A stretch of 64,000 nucleotides of DNA from the NCBI RefSeq assembly GCF_022288725.1, contig NZ_JAKNTA010000002.1, positions 344,337-408,336 on the forward strand, in the 5' to 3' direction. Under the pieces are notes generated by a model. That model did no database searches. It had not been told where the DNA came from and saw only the letters and a list, made by a program, of their open reading frames with translations. The position numbers and the translations under genes were made by a program. Below are positions 34,866-42,096 of this stretch, in pieces. The stretch is from Kitasatospora sp. A2-31. Lineage in GTDB: Bacteria; Actinomycetota; Actinomycetes; Streptomycetales; Streptomycetaceae. The first letter of the stretch is position 1; each line of letters starts with the position of its first letter.

Positions 34866-34885
34866 TAGTCGTACACGTACGACTA
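34866..34885. promoter_or_regulatory. Orphan 20-bp palindrome
   Basis: TAGTCGTAC (34866-34874) is inverted perfectly at 34877-34885 (GTACGACTA) around AC. It lies 105 bases upstream of a small secreted protein gene and 24 bases after the ThrRS paralogue. No regulator is adjacent; its AT content stands out. Confidence 0.6.
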
Positions 34886-34990
34886 GCGGGCAGGTGCGGT
34901 GTGTCGACCCGTCAGGGCGGTGCGGCGCCGTTCGAATGGGGCCGGCGGCCAGTCCCACGGCCGCCGCGTCCCCTCCCGGAGGTACCCCTC

Positions 34991-35290
34991 GTGCGACGCA
35001 CCCCCGCCCGGCTCGCCCGCCGGCTCACCGCCCCACTCCTCGCCGGTCCCGTCCTCGCCGCCGCGCTCTCGCTGGCCGGGGTGGCGGACGCCACCCCGAC
35101 CGGGCACCCGGCCCTGGCCCTGCGCCCGCTTCCCGTCCCCGACACCCGCTACTGCGCGGCGGTCGTCGGCCACGTGCCCGGCGCCGACGGGCGCTCCCCG
35201 CTGCTGGGTCACGGCTGCCCGACCGACTCCCGGGCGGAAGTGCTCACCACGGCGAAGGGCGGTCCCGTACCTCTGGCGACCGACCGCTGA
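34991..35290 (+). CDS. Small secreted protein, unknown family
   Basis: 99 residues. GTG at 34991 follows GGAGGTACCCCTC, a clear ribosome binding site. A Tat- or Sec-type signal (VRRTPARLARRLTAPLLAGP, then an Ala-rich core) ends near residue 36 at ADATP. The mature part has two cysteines (YCAAVVGHVPG and GHGCPTDSRAE) that may form a disulfide, and ends KGGPVPLATDR. I do not recognise the family. The palindrome at 34866 may control it. A 13-bp terminator follows at 35308. Confidence 0.65.
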   Translation: MRRTPARLARRLTAPLLAGPVLAAALSLAGVADATPTGHPALALRPLPVPDTRYCAAVVGHVPGADGRSPLLGHGCPTDSRAEVLTTAKGGPVPLATDR

Positions 35291-35307
35291 CCGCCCCTCG
35301 TGGAGCA

Positions 35308-35339
35308 CCGGGACGCCTCCCACGACGGAGGCGTCCCGG
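35308..35339 (+). terminator. Perfect 13-bp stem-loop
   Basis: CCGGGACGCCTCC at 35308-35320 pairs with 35327-35339 across CACGAC, 18 bases after the small secreted protein stop. Confidence 0.75.
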
Positions 35340-35453
35340 CAACGCGTGACCCGGCACTGCCCGGCGGTCCTCCGAGGTGGCTCGGAGACGTGCCACTGCG
35401 TCCGTTTGCCCGCTCGGGGACGTGGTGTCCGCGCGGGGGCCCGGGCACGGGGG

Positions 35454-35861
35454 TCAGTAGGACTGGAGCTCGATCAGGCGGCCGTCGGGGTCGCGCAGGT
35501 GGGCGCTGCGAAGGTTGGGGCCCCACTCGGGGCGGTCGGTGGGGACGACGGCGAGCGTGCCCCCGTGGCGCAGGCAGAGGGCGAGCGACTCGTCGACGTC
35601 GTCGACGCGGAAGACCAGCATCGTCGCGTCCTGGACCGGCGGTGCCTCGGCCGGGAGCCCCGAGGTGCCGACGGTGAGGGCCATCAGGTCGCGGTCGTAG
35701 AGCGAGAGGAGGGCCTGGTCGGCGACGTCCCAGTTGGCGTACGGGCCGGCGGCCGAGCCTTTGACCAGGGCAGCGCCCGTCAGGCGTGGCAGGACGGCGT
35801 CGTAGAAGTCGAAGCACTCGGCGAAGCGGGAGACGAGCAGGCGGCTGTACAGGGCATTCAC
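35454..35861 (-). CDS. VOC-family (glyoxalase/bleomycin-resistance fold) protein
   Basis: 135 residues. The fold marks are LYSRLLVSRFAECFDFYDAV at the start, LSLYDRDLMALTVG, TMLVFRVDDVDESLALCLRH and the C-terminal HLRDPDGRLIELQSY with the usual Glu metal ligand. GTG at 35861 is chosen with AGGAG 6 bases upstream. It is divergent from a MarR gene and shares its operator region, so it is probably regulated by that MarR. Members include dioxygenases, drug-binding proteins and lactoylglutathione lyases; the exact role is not clear. Confidence 0.88.
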   Translation of the reverse strand: MNALYSRLLVSRFAECFDFYDAVLPRLTGAALVKGSAAGPYANWDVADQALLSLYDRDLMALTVGTSGLPAEAPPVQDATMLVFRVDDVDESLALCLRHGGTLAVVPTDRPEWGPNLRSAHLRDPDGRLIELQSY

Positions 35862-35900
35862 GGCGGGCTCCTGGGGTTGACGGCCGATATTAGTAGGTCT

Positions 35901-35918
35901 CGACCCACTATAGGGTCG
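35901..35918. promoter_or_regulatory. Candidate MarR operator
   Basis: CGACCC at 35901-35906 is inverted at 35913-35918 (GGGTCG) around ACTATA. The flanks GTCT and GGAC extend the dyad imperfectly. It overlaps a TATAGG -10-like sequence and sits 18 bases before the MarR start. Confidence 0.6.
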
Positions 35919-35935
35919 GACCATAGACTTCTGCC

Positions 35936-36487
35936 ATGACCTCCGAGACTCGCGAGAACGCCGGAACCGCCGGAACCGCTGGGACGGCGCGAACTGCCGG
36001 GGACGCCGGAGCCGCCGGCCCGGCCGCGGCGTCCGGCGGCGACGAGCGGGCCACCCCGCCCACGCTGCTCGACCTCAGTACCTACCTCCTCTCCCGGACC
36101 GGAAAGGCGGCCCGCGGCCGGCTCGCCGAGCGGCTGGCCGGCCGGGGCCTGCGGCTCTGGGACATGGCCGTGCTCGCCGCGCTCGCCGACTTCGGGCCGC
36201 ACGCCCAGCGTGACCTGGTCCGGCGGCTCGGCGTGGACGCGAGTGACATGGCCAAGGTCGCCGACCACCTCGCCTCCGCCGGCTACGTCGAGCGGATCCG
36301 CGACACCGCCGACCGGCGGCGCGTCTCGGTCAGCATCACCGGGGCCGGCCGGGCGACCCTGGCCGAGCTGGACGCGCAGGCCCGCGCCGTCCAGGACGAG
36401 GTGCTCGCGCCGCTCACCCCGGAGGAGCGCAGGACCCTCCACGAGCTGCTGCGCCGCGTCCACGGAGGCCTGCCGGGAGCGCCCTGA
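35936..36487 (+). CDS. MarR-family regulator
   Basis: 183 residues. A low-complexity N-terminus (repeated GTAGTA from a Gly/Thr/Ala-coding tract) of about 40 residues precedes the winged helix. It has LWDMAVLAALADFGPHAQRD, LVRRLGVDASDMAKVADHLA and the wing with ERIRDTADRRRVSVSITGAG. The family binds aromatic or oxidative ligands and derepresses adjacent genes. It is divergent from the VOC gene, with a dyad between. ATG at 35936 is the only good start. Confidence 0.92.
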   Translation: MTSETRENAGTAGTAGTARTAGDAGAAGPAAASGGDERATPPTLLDLSTYLLSRTGKAARGRLAERLAGRGLRLWDMAVLAALADFGPHAQRDLVRRLGVDASDMAKVADHLASAGYVERIRDTADRRRVSVSITGAGRATLAELDAQARAVQDEVLAPLTPEERRTLHELLRRVHGGLPGAP

Positions 36488-36524
36488 CGGTCCTCCGCTC
36501 CGCTGCCGGCCCGGCGGCGCGGGG

Positions 36525-36570
36525 GCCAGGTCGGCCAGGTCGGTCAGGTCGGCCAGGTCGGTCAGGCGGG
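36525..36570. repeat. 10-bp tandem repeats at the end of the NlpC/P60 gene
   Basis: About five copies of GGTCGGCCAG / GGTCGGTCAG run from about 36525 into the stop codon of the NlpC/P60 gene at 36562. They fill the gap between two convergent genes. Confidence 0.7.
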
Positions 36571-37224
36571 CCGGGCGAGCGGCAGGGGGCGTCGGGCGCC
36601 GGCGAACTCGGGTGCCCAGCGCGGGTCCTCGAGCACGTCCGAGAGGCGGGCGACGAGCGTCCCGGTGCGCTCGGCGTGGATCATGGCACCGCCGCCCGCG
36701 TAGACACCGACGTGGTGCAGCGGGGCGTCCCGGCGGGAGAAGAAGAGCAGGTCGCCGGGGAGCAGGTCGCGGGTGGCGACCGGGGCGGAGCGGTGGTACT
36801 GCGCGACGGTGTAGTGGGCGAGGTCCACCGCCCCGCCACTGGCCCGGTACCAGCAGAAGAGCGCGAGACCGCTGCAGTCGAAGCCGACGGTGTTCTCGCC
36901 GAGGCACTGGCCGTTCAGGTAGCCGTTCTCCTCGTCGCAGAACCCGATGCTCGCGCCGAGCCGGTCCCCGCCGCCCCAGGCGTAGGGGATGCCGATCTGG
37001 GCGGCGGCGACCGTGGCGGCCTGGCGCCCCCAGGCCGCGACCGCGTCCGGCGCGGGCGTGTCGGGTGTCGGCGCACCCGGTGCGCCCGGCGCACCGGTGG
37101 TCGACGAGGTAACGGCGGCCGCGGGAGCGGGCCCCAGGGCCGGCATGACGCCGGCACCCAGGACCAGTCCGAATCCGAGCAGGCGGCGGCGGCCGACACT
37201 CCGGCCCGATGGCGAGCAGCGCAT
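36562..37224 (-). CDS. Secreted NlpC/P60 cell-wall hydrolase
   Basis: 220 residues. A twin-Arg-containing signal (SVGRRRLLGFGLVLGAGVMP) ends near PAPAAAV. A Pro/Ala/Gly linker follows, then an NlpC/P60 domain: AAQIGIPYAWGGGDR, catalytic Cys in VGFDCSGLALFCWY, His in LHHVGVYAGGGAMIHA. An insert with Cys (GFCDEENGYLNGQCLGE) lies between. This is a D,L-endopeptidase that cleaves peptidoglycan stem peptides. ATG at 37224 follows AGGGGG. It is divergent from the RidA gene. Confidence 0.9.
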   Translation of the reverse strand: MRCSPSGRSVGRRRLLGFGLVLGAGVMPALGPAPAAAVTSSTTGAPGAPGAPTPDTPAPDAVAAWGRQAATVAAAQIGIPYAWGGGDRLGASIGFCDEENGYLNGQCLGENTVGFDCSGLALFCWYRASGGAVDLAHYTVAQYHRSAPVATRDLLPGDLLFFSRRDAPLHHVGVYAGGGAMIHAERTGTLVARLSDVLEDPRWAPEFAGARRPLPLARPA

Positions 37225-37416
37225 GGCAAACCCCCTGGTAGCGGTGGACCACCAGGATCCAGGGGCGGTGCCGGGGACCGCCATCACCCGCACCGGTGAA
37301 CCCGCGGCGACGTCCCCCAAGTGCCGTACGGCGGGCTTCGGTAAATGGTTTGACGGGTGATCAGGGGGTGCCGACGATGAGGCGGAAACACCCGTTCGAC
37401 CCCCCCGGAGCCCCAG

Positions 37417-37821
37417 ATGAGCAGCGCCGTTCGACTGATCCGCAACCACCGGCTCACCCAGGCCGTCGACTACGCCTACGGGGCGGCCGTGGACGCACCG
37501 GTCCGCTCGCTCTGGCTGGCCGGCGCCTGCCCGCTCGACACCGAGGGGCGGACGGTGGCGGTCGGCGACCACGCGGGGCAGGCCCACCAGGTCATGCGGA
37601 ACCTGATAGCCGTCCTGGAGGACGAGGGCGCCTCGCTGACCGACCTCGTCCGGACCACGGTGTACGTGGCCTCCTCCGACCAGGCCGACCTGGTGAAGGT
37701 CTGGGAGGTGTACCGCTCGTACCTGGGGAGCCATGACGTCCCGAGCACCCTGCTCGGAGTCTCGGTGCTCGGGTACAGCGACCAGCTCGTCGAGGTGGAG
37801 GCGGTCGCGGTGCTGCCGTGA
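37417..37821 (+). CDS. RidA / YjgF-family protein
   Basis: 134 residues. RidA-family marks are RSLWLAGACPLDTEGRTVAV, QAHQVMRNLIAVLEDEGASL, TDLVRTTVYVASSDQADLV, and the C-terminal SVLGYSDQLVEVEAVAVLP. The conserved catalytic arginine of deaminating RidA lies in LVRTTVYV. Function in the family is hydrolysis of reactive 2-aminoacrylate or other imines; subgroups differ and this one is not resolved. GGAG precedes the ATG by 8 bases. Confidence 0.9.
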   Translation: MSSAVRLIRNHRLTQAVDYAYGAAVDAPVRSLWLAGACPLDTEGRTVAVGDHAGQAHQVMRNLIAVLEDEGASLTDLVRTTVYVASSDQADLVKVWEVYRSYLGSHDVPSTLLGVSVLGYSDQLVEVEAVAVLP

Positions 37822-37873
37822 GGCCGTTGAACGGGTGCGCGGTGCGGCGGGTGCCGGGTGCCGCGCCGCGGCC

Positions 37874-38362
37874 TCAGCCGGTGGCGAGGAGGTCGTCCAG
37901 CTGCTCGAAGCCTTCGACCACGCCGCGTTCCATGCCGCTGGCGATGAACGCGTCGCGCGCCTCGACCGTGTCCAGCAGCGAGAGCGTGGAGAGCCTGGTG
38001 CGCCCCGCGCCGATCGGCTCGAAGAGCACGGTCTCCAGCTGGACGCCGTCCGGCACGCCCTCGTAGGTGAAGGTCTGCACGAGCCGGCTGCTCGGTCGGA
38101 GTTCGTGGAACGAGCCGTAGAAGGAGGCGACCACCTTGCCCTCGGACAGGGCTGAGTAGCGGTAGCTGCCGCCGGTGCGGGCGTCCCAGACGTCGATCTT
38201 CATCTCGATGTCCTTGGGGCCCAGCCACTGGCTGACCAGCTCGGGCTCGATCCAGGCCCGGTACACCCGCTCCGGCGGGGCGTCGAACTCGCGGACGATC
38301 CGGATCGTGGGCAGCTGCGGGTCGGCTTCGATCCGGGTCTCATTGGCGTGCGTGGAGGTCAT
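37874..38362 (-). CDS. SRPBCC (AHSA1-type) domain protein
   Basis: 162 residues of the START/Bet v1-like fold: IRIVREFDAPPERVYRAWIE, PELVSQWLGPKDIEMK, TFTYEGVPDGVQLETVLFEP and the long C-terminal helix GMERGVVEGFEQLDDLL. Its ATG overlaps the stop of the upstream ArsR gene by four bases (ATGA), so the two are co-translated. ArsR-SRPBCC operons are frequent in actinobacteria. The domain binds hydrophobic ligands; its exact role is not known. Confidence 0.92.
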   Translation of the reverse strand: MTSTHANETRIEADPQLPTIRIVREFDAPPERVYRAWIEPELVSQWLGPKDIEMKIDVWDARTGGSYRYSALSEGKVVASFYGSFHELRPSSRLVQTFTYEGVPDGVQLETVLFEPIGAGRTRLSTLSLLDTVEARDAFIASGMERGVVEGFEQLDDLLATG

Positions 38363-38742
38363 GACGTTTCTCCTTCGCTCTGTTCGGGGCGGTCCGGGTG
38401 CCCCGGGGTGTCGCCGGGCTCGTCGTCCATCGTGGCGAGCACGGCGTCCAGACGGCGGAACCGCTCCTCGGCCTGCTGTCGATAACGCTCGATCCAGGTC
38501 GTCATCAGGTCGAGCGTCCGGGGTTCCAGGTGGCACGGGCGTCGCTGCGCGTCGCGGCTCCGGCTCACCAGCCCGGCCTCCTCCAACACCTTGAGGTGCT
38601 TGGAGACGGCTTGCATCGACATCGCGTACGACTCGGCCAGCTCGCCGACGGTGGCGTCGCGCACCGAGAGACGGGCGACGATGTCGCGCCGCGTCGGATC
38701 GGCAAGAGCGACGAACGCCCGGGAGAGCTGGTCGACGGCCAT
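38359..38742 (-). CDS. ArsR-family regulator
   Basis: 127 residues. The winged helix has LSRAFVALADPTRRDIVARL, then SVRDATVGELAESYAMSMQA and VSKHLKVLEEAGLVSRSRDA. No metal-binding cysteine box is present, as in the ArsR group coupled with SRPBCC proteins. ATG at 38742. The upstream region has two CAACC-N4-GGTTG palindromes, probably its binding sites. Confidence 0.92.
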   Translation of the reverse strand: MAVDQLSRAFVALADPTRRDIVARLSVRDATVGELAESYAMSMQAVSKHLKVLEEAGLVSRSRDAQRRPCHLEPRTLDLMTTWIERYRQQAEERFRRLDAVLATMDDEPGDTPGHPDRPEQSEGETS

Positions 38743-38761
38743 CGTGCACCCTGCCCTTTCG

Positions 38762-38821
38762 CAACCGTTTGGTTGAGAACAACGCTACGCCCCTCCGCCG
38801 AAGTATTCAACCAAGAGGTTG
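38762..38821. promoter_or_regulatory. Two ArsR operators 46 bp apart
   Basis: CAACCGTTTGGTTG at 38762-38775 and CAACCAAGAGGTTG at 38808-38821 are both perfect CAACC-N4-GGTTG dyads, each followed by AGAAC. They sit upstream of the ArsR start. Confidence 0.75.
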
Positions 38822-38896
38822 AGAACGGACCGCCCCCGGCCGCGGTCGCGGTGGCGGACGTCGCTCGGCTGCCGGGGGAGGGGCGGCGTTTGGTGG

Positions 38897-39856
38897 TCAG
38901 CCCCTGGCTGCGGCGCGCCGGGCGAGGATCGCCGCCTGTCGTTCGTCGAACCGGGCCGCCTGGACGGTCAGGGTGTCGAGGAGCAGCCCCAGCTGTTCCT
39001 GTGCCTCGAGCCCGTCCGGCCCCAGTCCGTCGACCGTCGTCACCTTGAGGTGGCGCAGGACCGGCAGCAGGACGTCGTCGAGGTGGACGCGGAGGTTGTA
39101 CACGCCGTCGACGGCGATCCGCGCAGCGGCGCGCTCGAACCCGGGCATGCCGTGGCCCGGCATGCGGAAGTTCGTCACCACTTCGGCGACGGCCTGCATC
39201 GCCTGGTCGGGGGCGAGTTCGAACGCGGCCCCGAGCAGGTTGCGGTAGAAGATCATGTGCAGGTTCTCGTCGTTGGCGACCTGCGCCAGCATCCGGTCGC
39301 AGACCGGGTCGCCCGAGGCGTGCCCGGTGTTGCGGTGCGAGATGCGGGTGGCCAGCTCCTGGAAGGCGACGTACGCGACCGTGTGGAGCGGGGAGTGCCG
39401 GTTGTCGGAGACGAAGCCGTTGCGCATGTGGGTCATCCGGGCGCGTTCCAGCTCCACCGGGTCGACGGCGCGGGAGGCGATGAGGTAGTCGCGCAGGACG
39501 ATGGAGTGCCGGGCCTCCTCGCTGGTCCACTGGTGGACCCAGGTGCCCCAGGCCCCGTCGCGACCGAAGAGGGTCGCGATCTCGTGGTGGTAGCTGGGCA
39601 GGTTGTCCTCGGTCAGCAGGTTCACGACGAGCGAGACCCGGCCCACCTCGGTGAGCGGCGACTGCTCGGCCGACCACGGTTCGCCGCCGAGCGGTCCGTC
39701 GAAGTCCCGCCCCCGGCTCCAGGGCACGTACTCGTGCGGCATCCACTCCTTGTAGACCCGCAGGTGGCGGTCGAGCTCCCGTTCGACCACCTCCTCCAGG
39801 GCCTGGAGCAGTCGGACGTCGGTCCACCGGGTACGGGCAGTGGCGGTGTTGCTCAC
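38897..39856 (-). CDS. Acyl-ACP desaturase (ferritin-like diiron)
   Basis: 319 residues of the soluble FA_desaturase_2 type that introduces a double bond into acyl-ACP using O2. The diiron ligand motifs are LLTEDNLPSYHHE (first Glu), WTSEEARHSIVL (EExxH), AFQELATRISHRN (third Glu) and VANDENLHMIFYRN (ExxH). All are intact. ATG at 39856. The promoter holds the palindrome at 39883-39900. The gene is divergent from an acyl-activating enzyme and an NRPS, so in this context it may tailor the acyl group of a lipopeptide instead of membrane lipids. Confidence 0.92.
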   Translation of the reverse strand: MSNTATARTRWTDVRLLQALEEVVERELDRHLRVYKEWMPHEYVPWSRGRDFDGPLGGEPWSAEQSPLTEVGRVSLVVNLLTEDNLPSYHHEIATLFGRDGAWGTWVHQWTSEEARHSIVLRDYLIASRAVDPVELERARMTHMRNGFVSDNRHSPLHTVAYVAFQELATRISHRNTGHASGDPVCDRMLAQVANDENLHMIFYRNLLGAAFELAPDQAMQAVAEVVTNFRMPGHGMPGFERAAARIAVDGVYNLRVHLDDVLLPVLRHLKVTTVDGLGPDGLEAQEQLGLLLDTLTVQAARFDERQAAILARRAAARG

Positions 39857-39882
39857 GGCTTCAACTCTCGATCGACGGGCAA

Positions 39883-39915
39883 ACCTACGGTTCCGTAGGT
39901 AGCGTCACCGTAGGT
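39883..39915. promoter_or_regulatory. Palindromic operator upstream of desaturase
   Basis: ACCTACGG at 39883-39890 is inverted at 39893-39900 (CCGTAGGT) around TT. A third half site CCGTAGGT is at 39908-39915. The pattern is TetR/fatty-acid-regulator-like, but no regulator gene is adjacent. Confidence 0.7.
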
Positions 39916-40002
39916 CGCGCCGGTCGGTGGCGTCTGGGGCCCTTGGACCCCATTCGCGGTGGAATGTGTCGCGCGGAACCGCTCGCGGCCGACGAGGTGC
40001 TC

Positions 40003-40056
40003 TGCGGGTGCGGGTGCGGGTGCGGGTGCGGGTGCGGGTGCGGGTGCGGGTGCGGG
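40003..40056. repeat. Hexanucleotide repeat (TGCGGG)9
   Basis: Nine perfect TGCGGG units between the desaturase and the acyl-activating enzyme gene, followed by degenerate copies to about 40075. In the frame of the downstream gene it reads Gly-Ala repeats, but the gene probably starts later. Confidence 0.9.
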
Positions 40057-40246
40057 GCCGGGGGTGGGTGCGGGTGTGGTTGCCGGTGGCGGTGCGGTAA
40101 TCCGCGGGGGTGCTGCCCGCAGATCTCCGGGAATCCTTGACCCCATAGGTGGTCTATGCCAATCTCTCAGCCAGGTCTGGACCAATGCCTCGGAGGAGTT
40201 GCCCGGGGGGCGGCCTGACGGGACCACGGGGAGAGTGTCGAGTTCC

Positions 40247-41854
40247 ATGCACAGAGGCACCGTTGGCGAGACCGTAGAAACGCCTGCGCCGTCCGGGGCG
40301 TCCCAGGTGTCGTCCGGGGCGTCCGGGCCCGACGCCGGGGGCGGGTGCGACCGCACGGTGCACGGGTTGCTGGAGCTCAGGGCGGGGGTGCAGCCCGACC
40401 GGACGGCGATCCGCACCGACGACGGGCGGAGCCTGACGTTCGCCCGGTGGCAGGAGGCCTCGACCGCCGCGGCGGTCGCCCTGGTCCGTCGCGGCATCAG
40501 GCCCGGCGACCGGGTCGGCCTGCTGTTCGGTCTGCGCGACTGGCCGGACTTCGCCGTCCACTACTGCGCGGTGACCCGGGCCGGCGCCGTCGCGGTGCCG
40601 ATCTCGGACCGGCAGCCGGCCGAGGCGGTCGCCTTCGTGCTCGGCCACTGCGAGGCCGCCGGGCTGGTCGCGGGCCCCGCCGCCCGGGTCCCGGCCGGTC
40701 CGTGGTGGACCGCTTCGCCGGCCGAACTCGCGGCCGAGGCCGGCGTTTCGCCCGCCGTCGCCCTCGCCGCCCTCGCCGCCGAGGTGGAGCGACTGCCGGC
40801 GGTCCGGCCGGACGCTCCGGCCCAGCTCCTCTACACCTCCGGTACCACCGGCCGTCCCAAGGGCGTGCTGGCCACGCACGGCAACGTCGTGCACGGCACC
40901 CGGCCCCACGCCCGGCACCGGCCGCTGACCCACTCCGAGGAGTTCCTGCACTCCTTCGCGGTGGGCACCAACGCGGGCCAGACCATGCTGCTCAACGCGC
41001 TGGACGCACACCCGGCGGCGCTGGTCGCCACCCGCTTCACCCCGGGCCGGTTCGCCCGGCTGATCGAGCAGCGGGCGGTCGGCAGCGTCTTCCTCGTCCC
41101 GGCGATGGCCGCCGAACTGCTCAACGCCCGCGTACAGGACCGCTTCGACCTCTCCTCGGTCCGGCTGCTCGGCTCGACCGCCGCCGCTCTGCCGCCCACC
41201 GTGGCGACGGCGCTCACCGAGGCGTTCCCCCGCGCCACCGTCGTCAACTACTACACCTCGACCGAGGCGGCGCCGGCCCAGACCGCGATGGTCTACGACC
41301 CGCAGCGGCCGACGGCGCTCGGCCTGGCGGCGCGCGGCAGCGTGATGGTGGCCGGACCCGACGGCCGCCCGTTGCCGGCCGGCGAGACCGGCGACGTCCA
41401 CCTGAGGTCCCCCGGCGCCCAACGCGCCTACTACCGCGACGCGGAGGCCGGAGCGGGCGTCTTCCGGGCCGGCTGGGTCCGGATGGGCGACGTCGGCTTC
41501 CTCGACGCGGACGGCTACCTGCACCTGGTGGACCGCGAGTCCGACGTCATCAAGTCCGGCGCCTACAAGGTCTCCACGCTGCAGGTGGAGGCGGCCGCGC
41601 TGGAGCATCCGGCGGTCGCCGAGGCGGCCGTCGTCGGTCTTCCGCACCCCGTGCTCGGGATGAGCGTCGGTGCCGCTGTCGTGGTCGCTCCGGGCGCGGA
41701 GTTCGATCCCGCCGAGCTGCGGTCCTTCCTGGCCGGACGGCTGGCGGCCCACGAGATCCCCGGCCGGATCACCACCCTCGAAGCACTGCCGCGCAACGAG
41801 GGCGGCAAGCCGCTCAAGCGGGCGGTGCGGGACCTCCTCGCCGCCCCGGCCTGA
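40247..41854 (+). CDS. Acyl-activating enzyme (AMP-dependent ligase) of the NRPS locus
   Basis: 535 residues from ATG 40247 (MHRGTVGETVE). The frame is open back to 39959 through the TGCGGG repeat, but that part is low-complexity. Adenylation motifs: LLYTSGTTGRPKGVLATHGN, NYYTSTEAAPAQTAM, the hinge RMGDVGFLDADGYLHLVDRE and SDVIKSGAYKV, and the catalytic lysine in RNEGGKPLKRAVRD. It should adenylate a carboxylic acid, probably a fatty or aryl acid, and load it onto the stand-alone carrier protein or CoA. It is first in the + strand group leading to the NRPS, 242 bases upstream of it. Confidence 0.87.
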   Translation: MHRGTVGETVETPAPSGASQVSSGASGPDAGGGCDRTVHGLLELRAGVQPDRTAIRTDDGRSLTFARWQEASTAAAVALVRRGIRPGDRVGLLFGLRDWPDFAVHYCAVTRAGAVAVPISDRQPAEAVAFVLGHCEAAGLVAGPAARVPAGPWWTASPAELAAEAGVSPAVALAALAAEVERLPAVRPDAPAQLLYTSGTTGRPKGVLATHGNVVHGTRPHARHRPLTHSEEFLHSFAVGTNAGQTMLLNALDAHPAALVATRFTPGRFARLIEQRAVGSVFLVPAMAAELLNARVQDRFDLSSVRLLGSTAAALPPTVATALTEAFPRATVVNYYTSTEAAPAQTAMVYDPQRPTALGLAARGSVMVAGPDGRPLPAGETGDVHLRSPGAQRAYYRDAEAGAGVFRAGWVRMGDVGFLDADGYLHLVDRESDVIKSGAYKVSTLQVEAAALEHPAVAEAAVVGLPHPVLGMSVGAAVVVAPGAEFDPAELRSFLAGRLAAHEIPGRITTLEALPRNEGGKPLKRAVRDLLAAPA

Positions 41855-42096
41855 CCAAGCCCTCGTCCGCTGCTGGGCGGACACCGGATCCGACCCCCGA
41901 CTCCGGCTCCACCGGGGGTGGTTCGGCCGCGCCGCCGTCCTCGCCCGTGCGTGTCGCACCTCCCTGTCGTCGTCCGCTGCAGTGCCCTGAGCAGTCCTTC
42001 GCGTTCGCCGTCGTACGCGTTCGCCCCACCGCGCCCCGCCGGGGCGCCCTCCCTCGACCCTTCCGTGGCACCTCCGATCCCCGAAGCGAGTTGTCG

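Noticed and set aside
39959..40246. An earlier start for the acyl-activating enzyme that would include the TGCGGG repeat as Gly-Ala repeats.
   Set aside because: The extension has no homology-like content and overlaps the promoter area; ATG 40247 is closer to the conserved domain. Not fully excluded.
40345..42096. Extension of the NRPS frame upstream through the acyl-activating enzyme gene, suggesting a larger fused protein.
   Set aside because: The extra part is an out-of-frame reading of the ligase gene, Arg/Gly/Pro-rich with no domain; the C domain begins just after ATG 42097.
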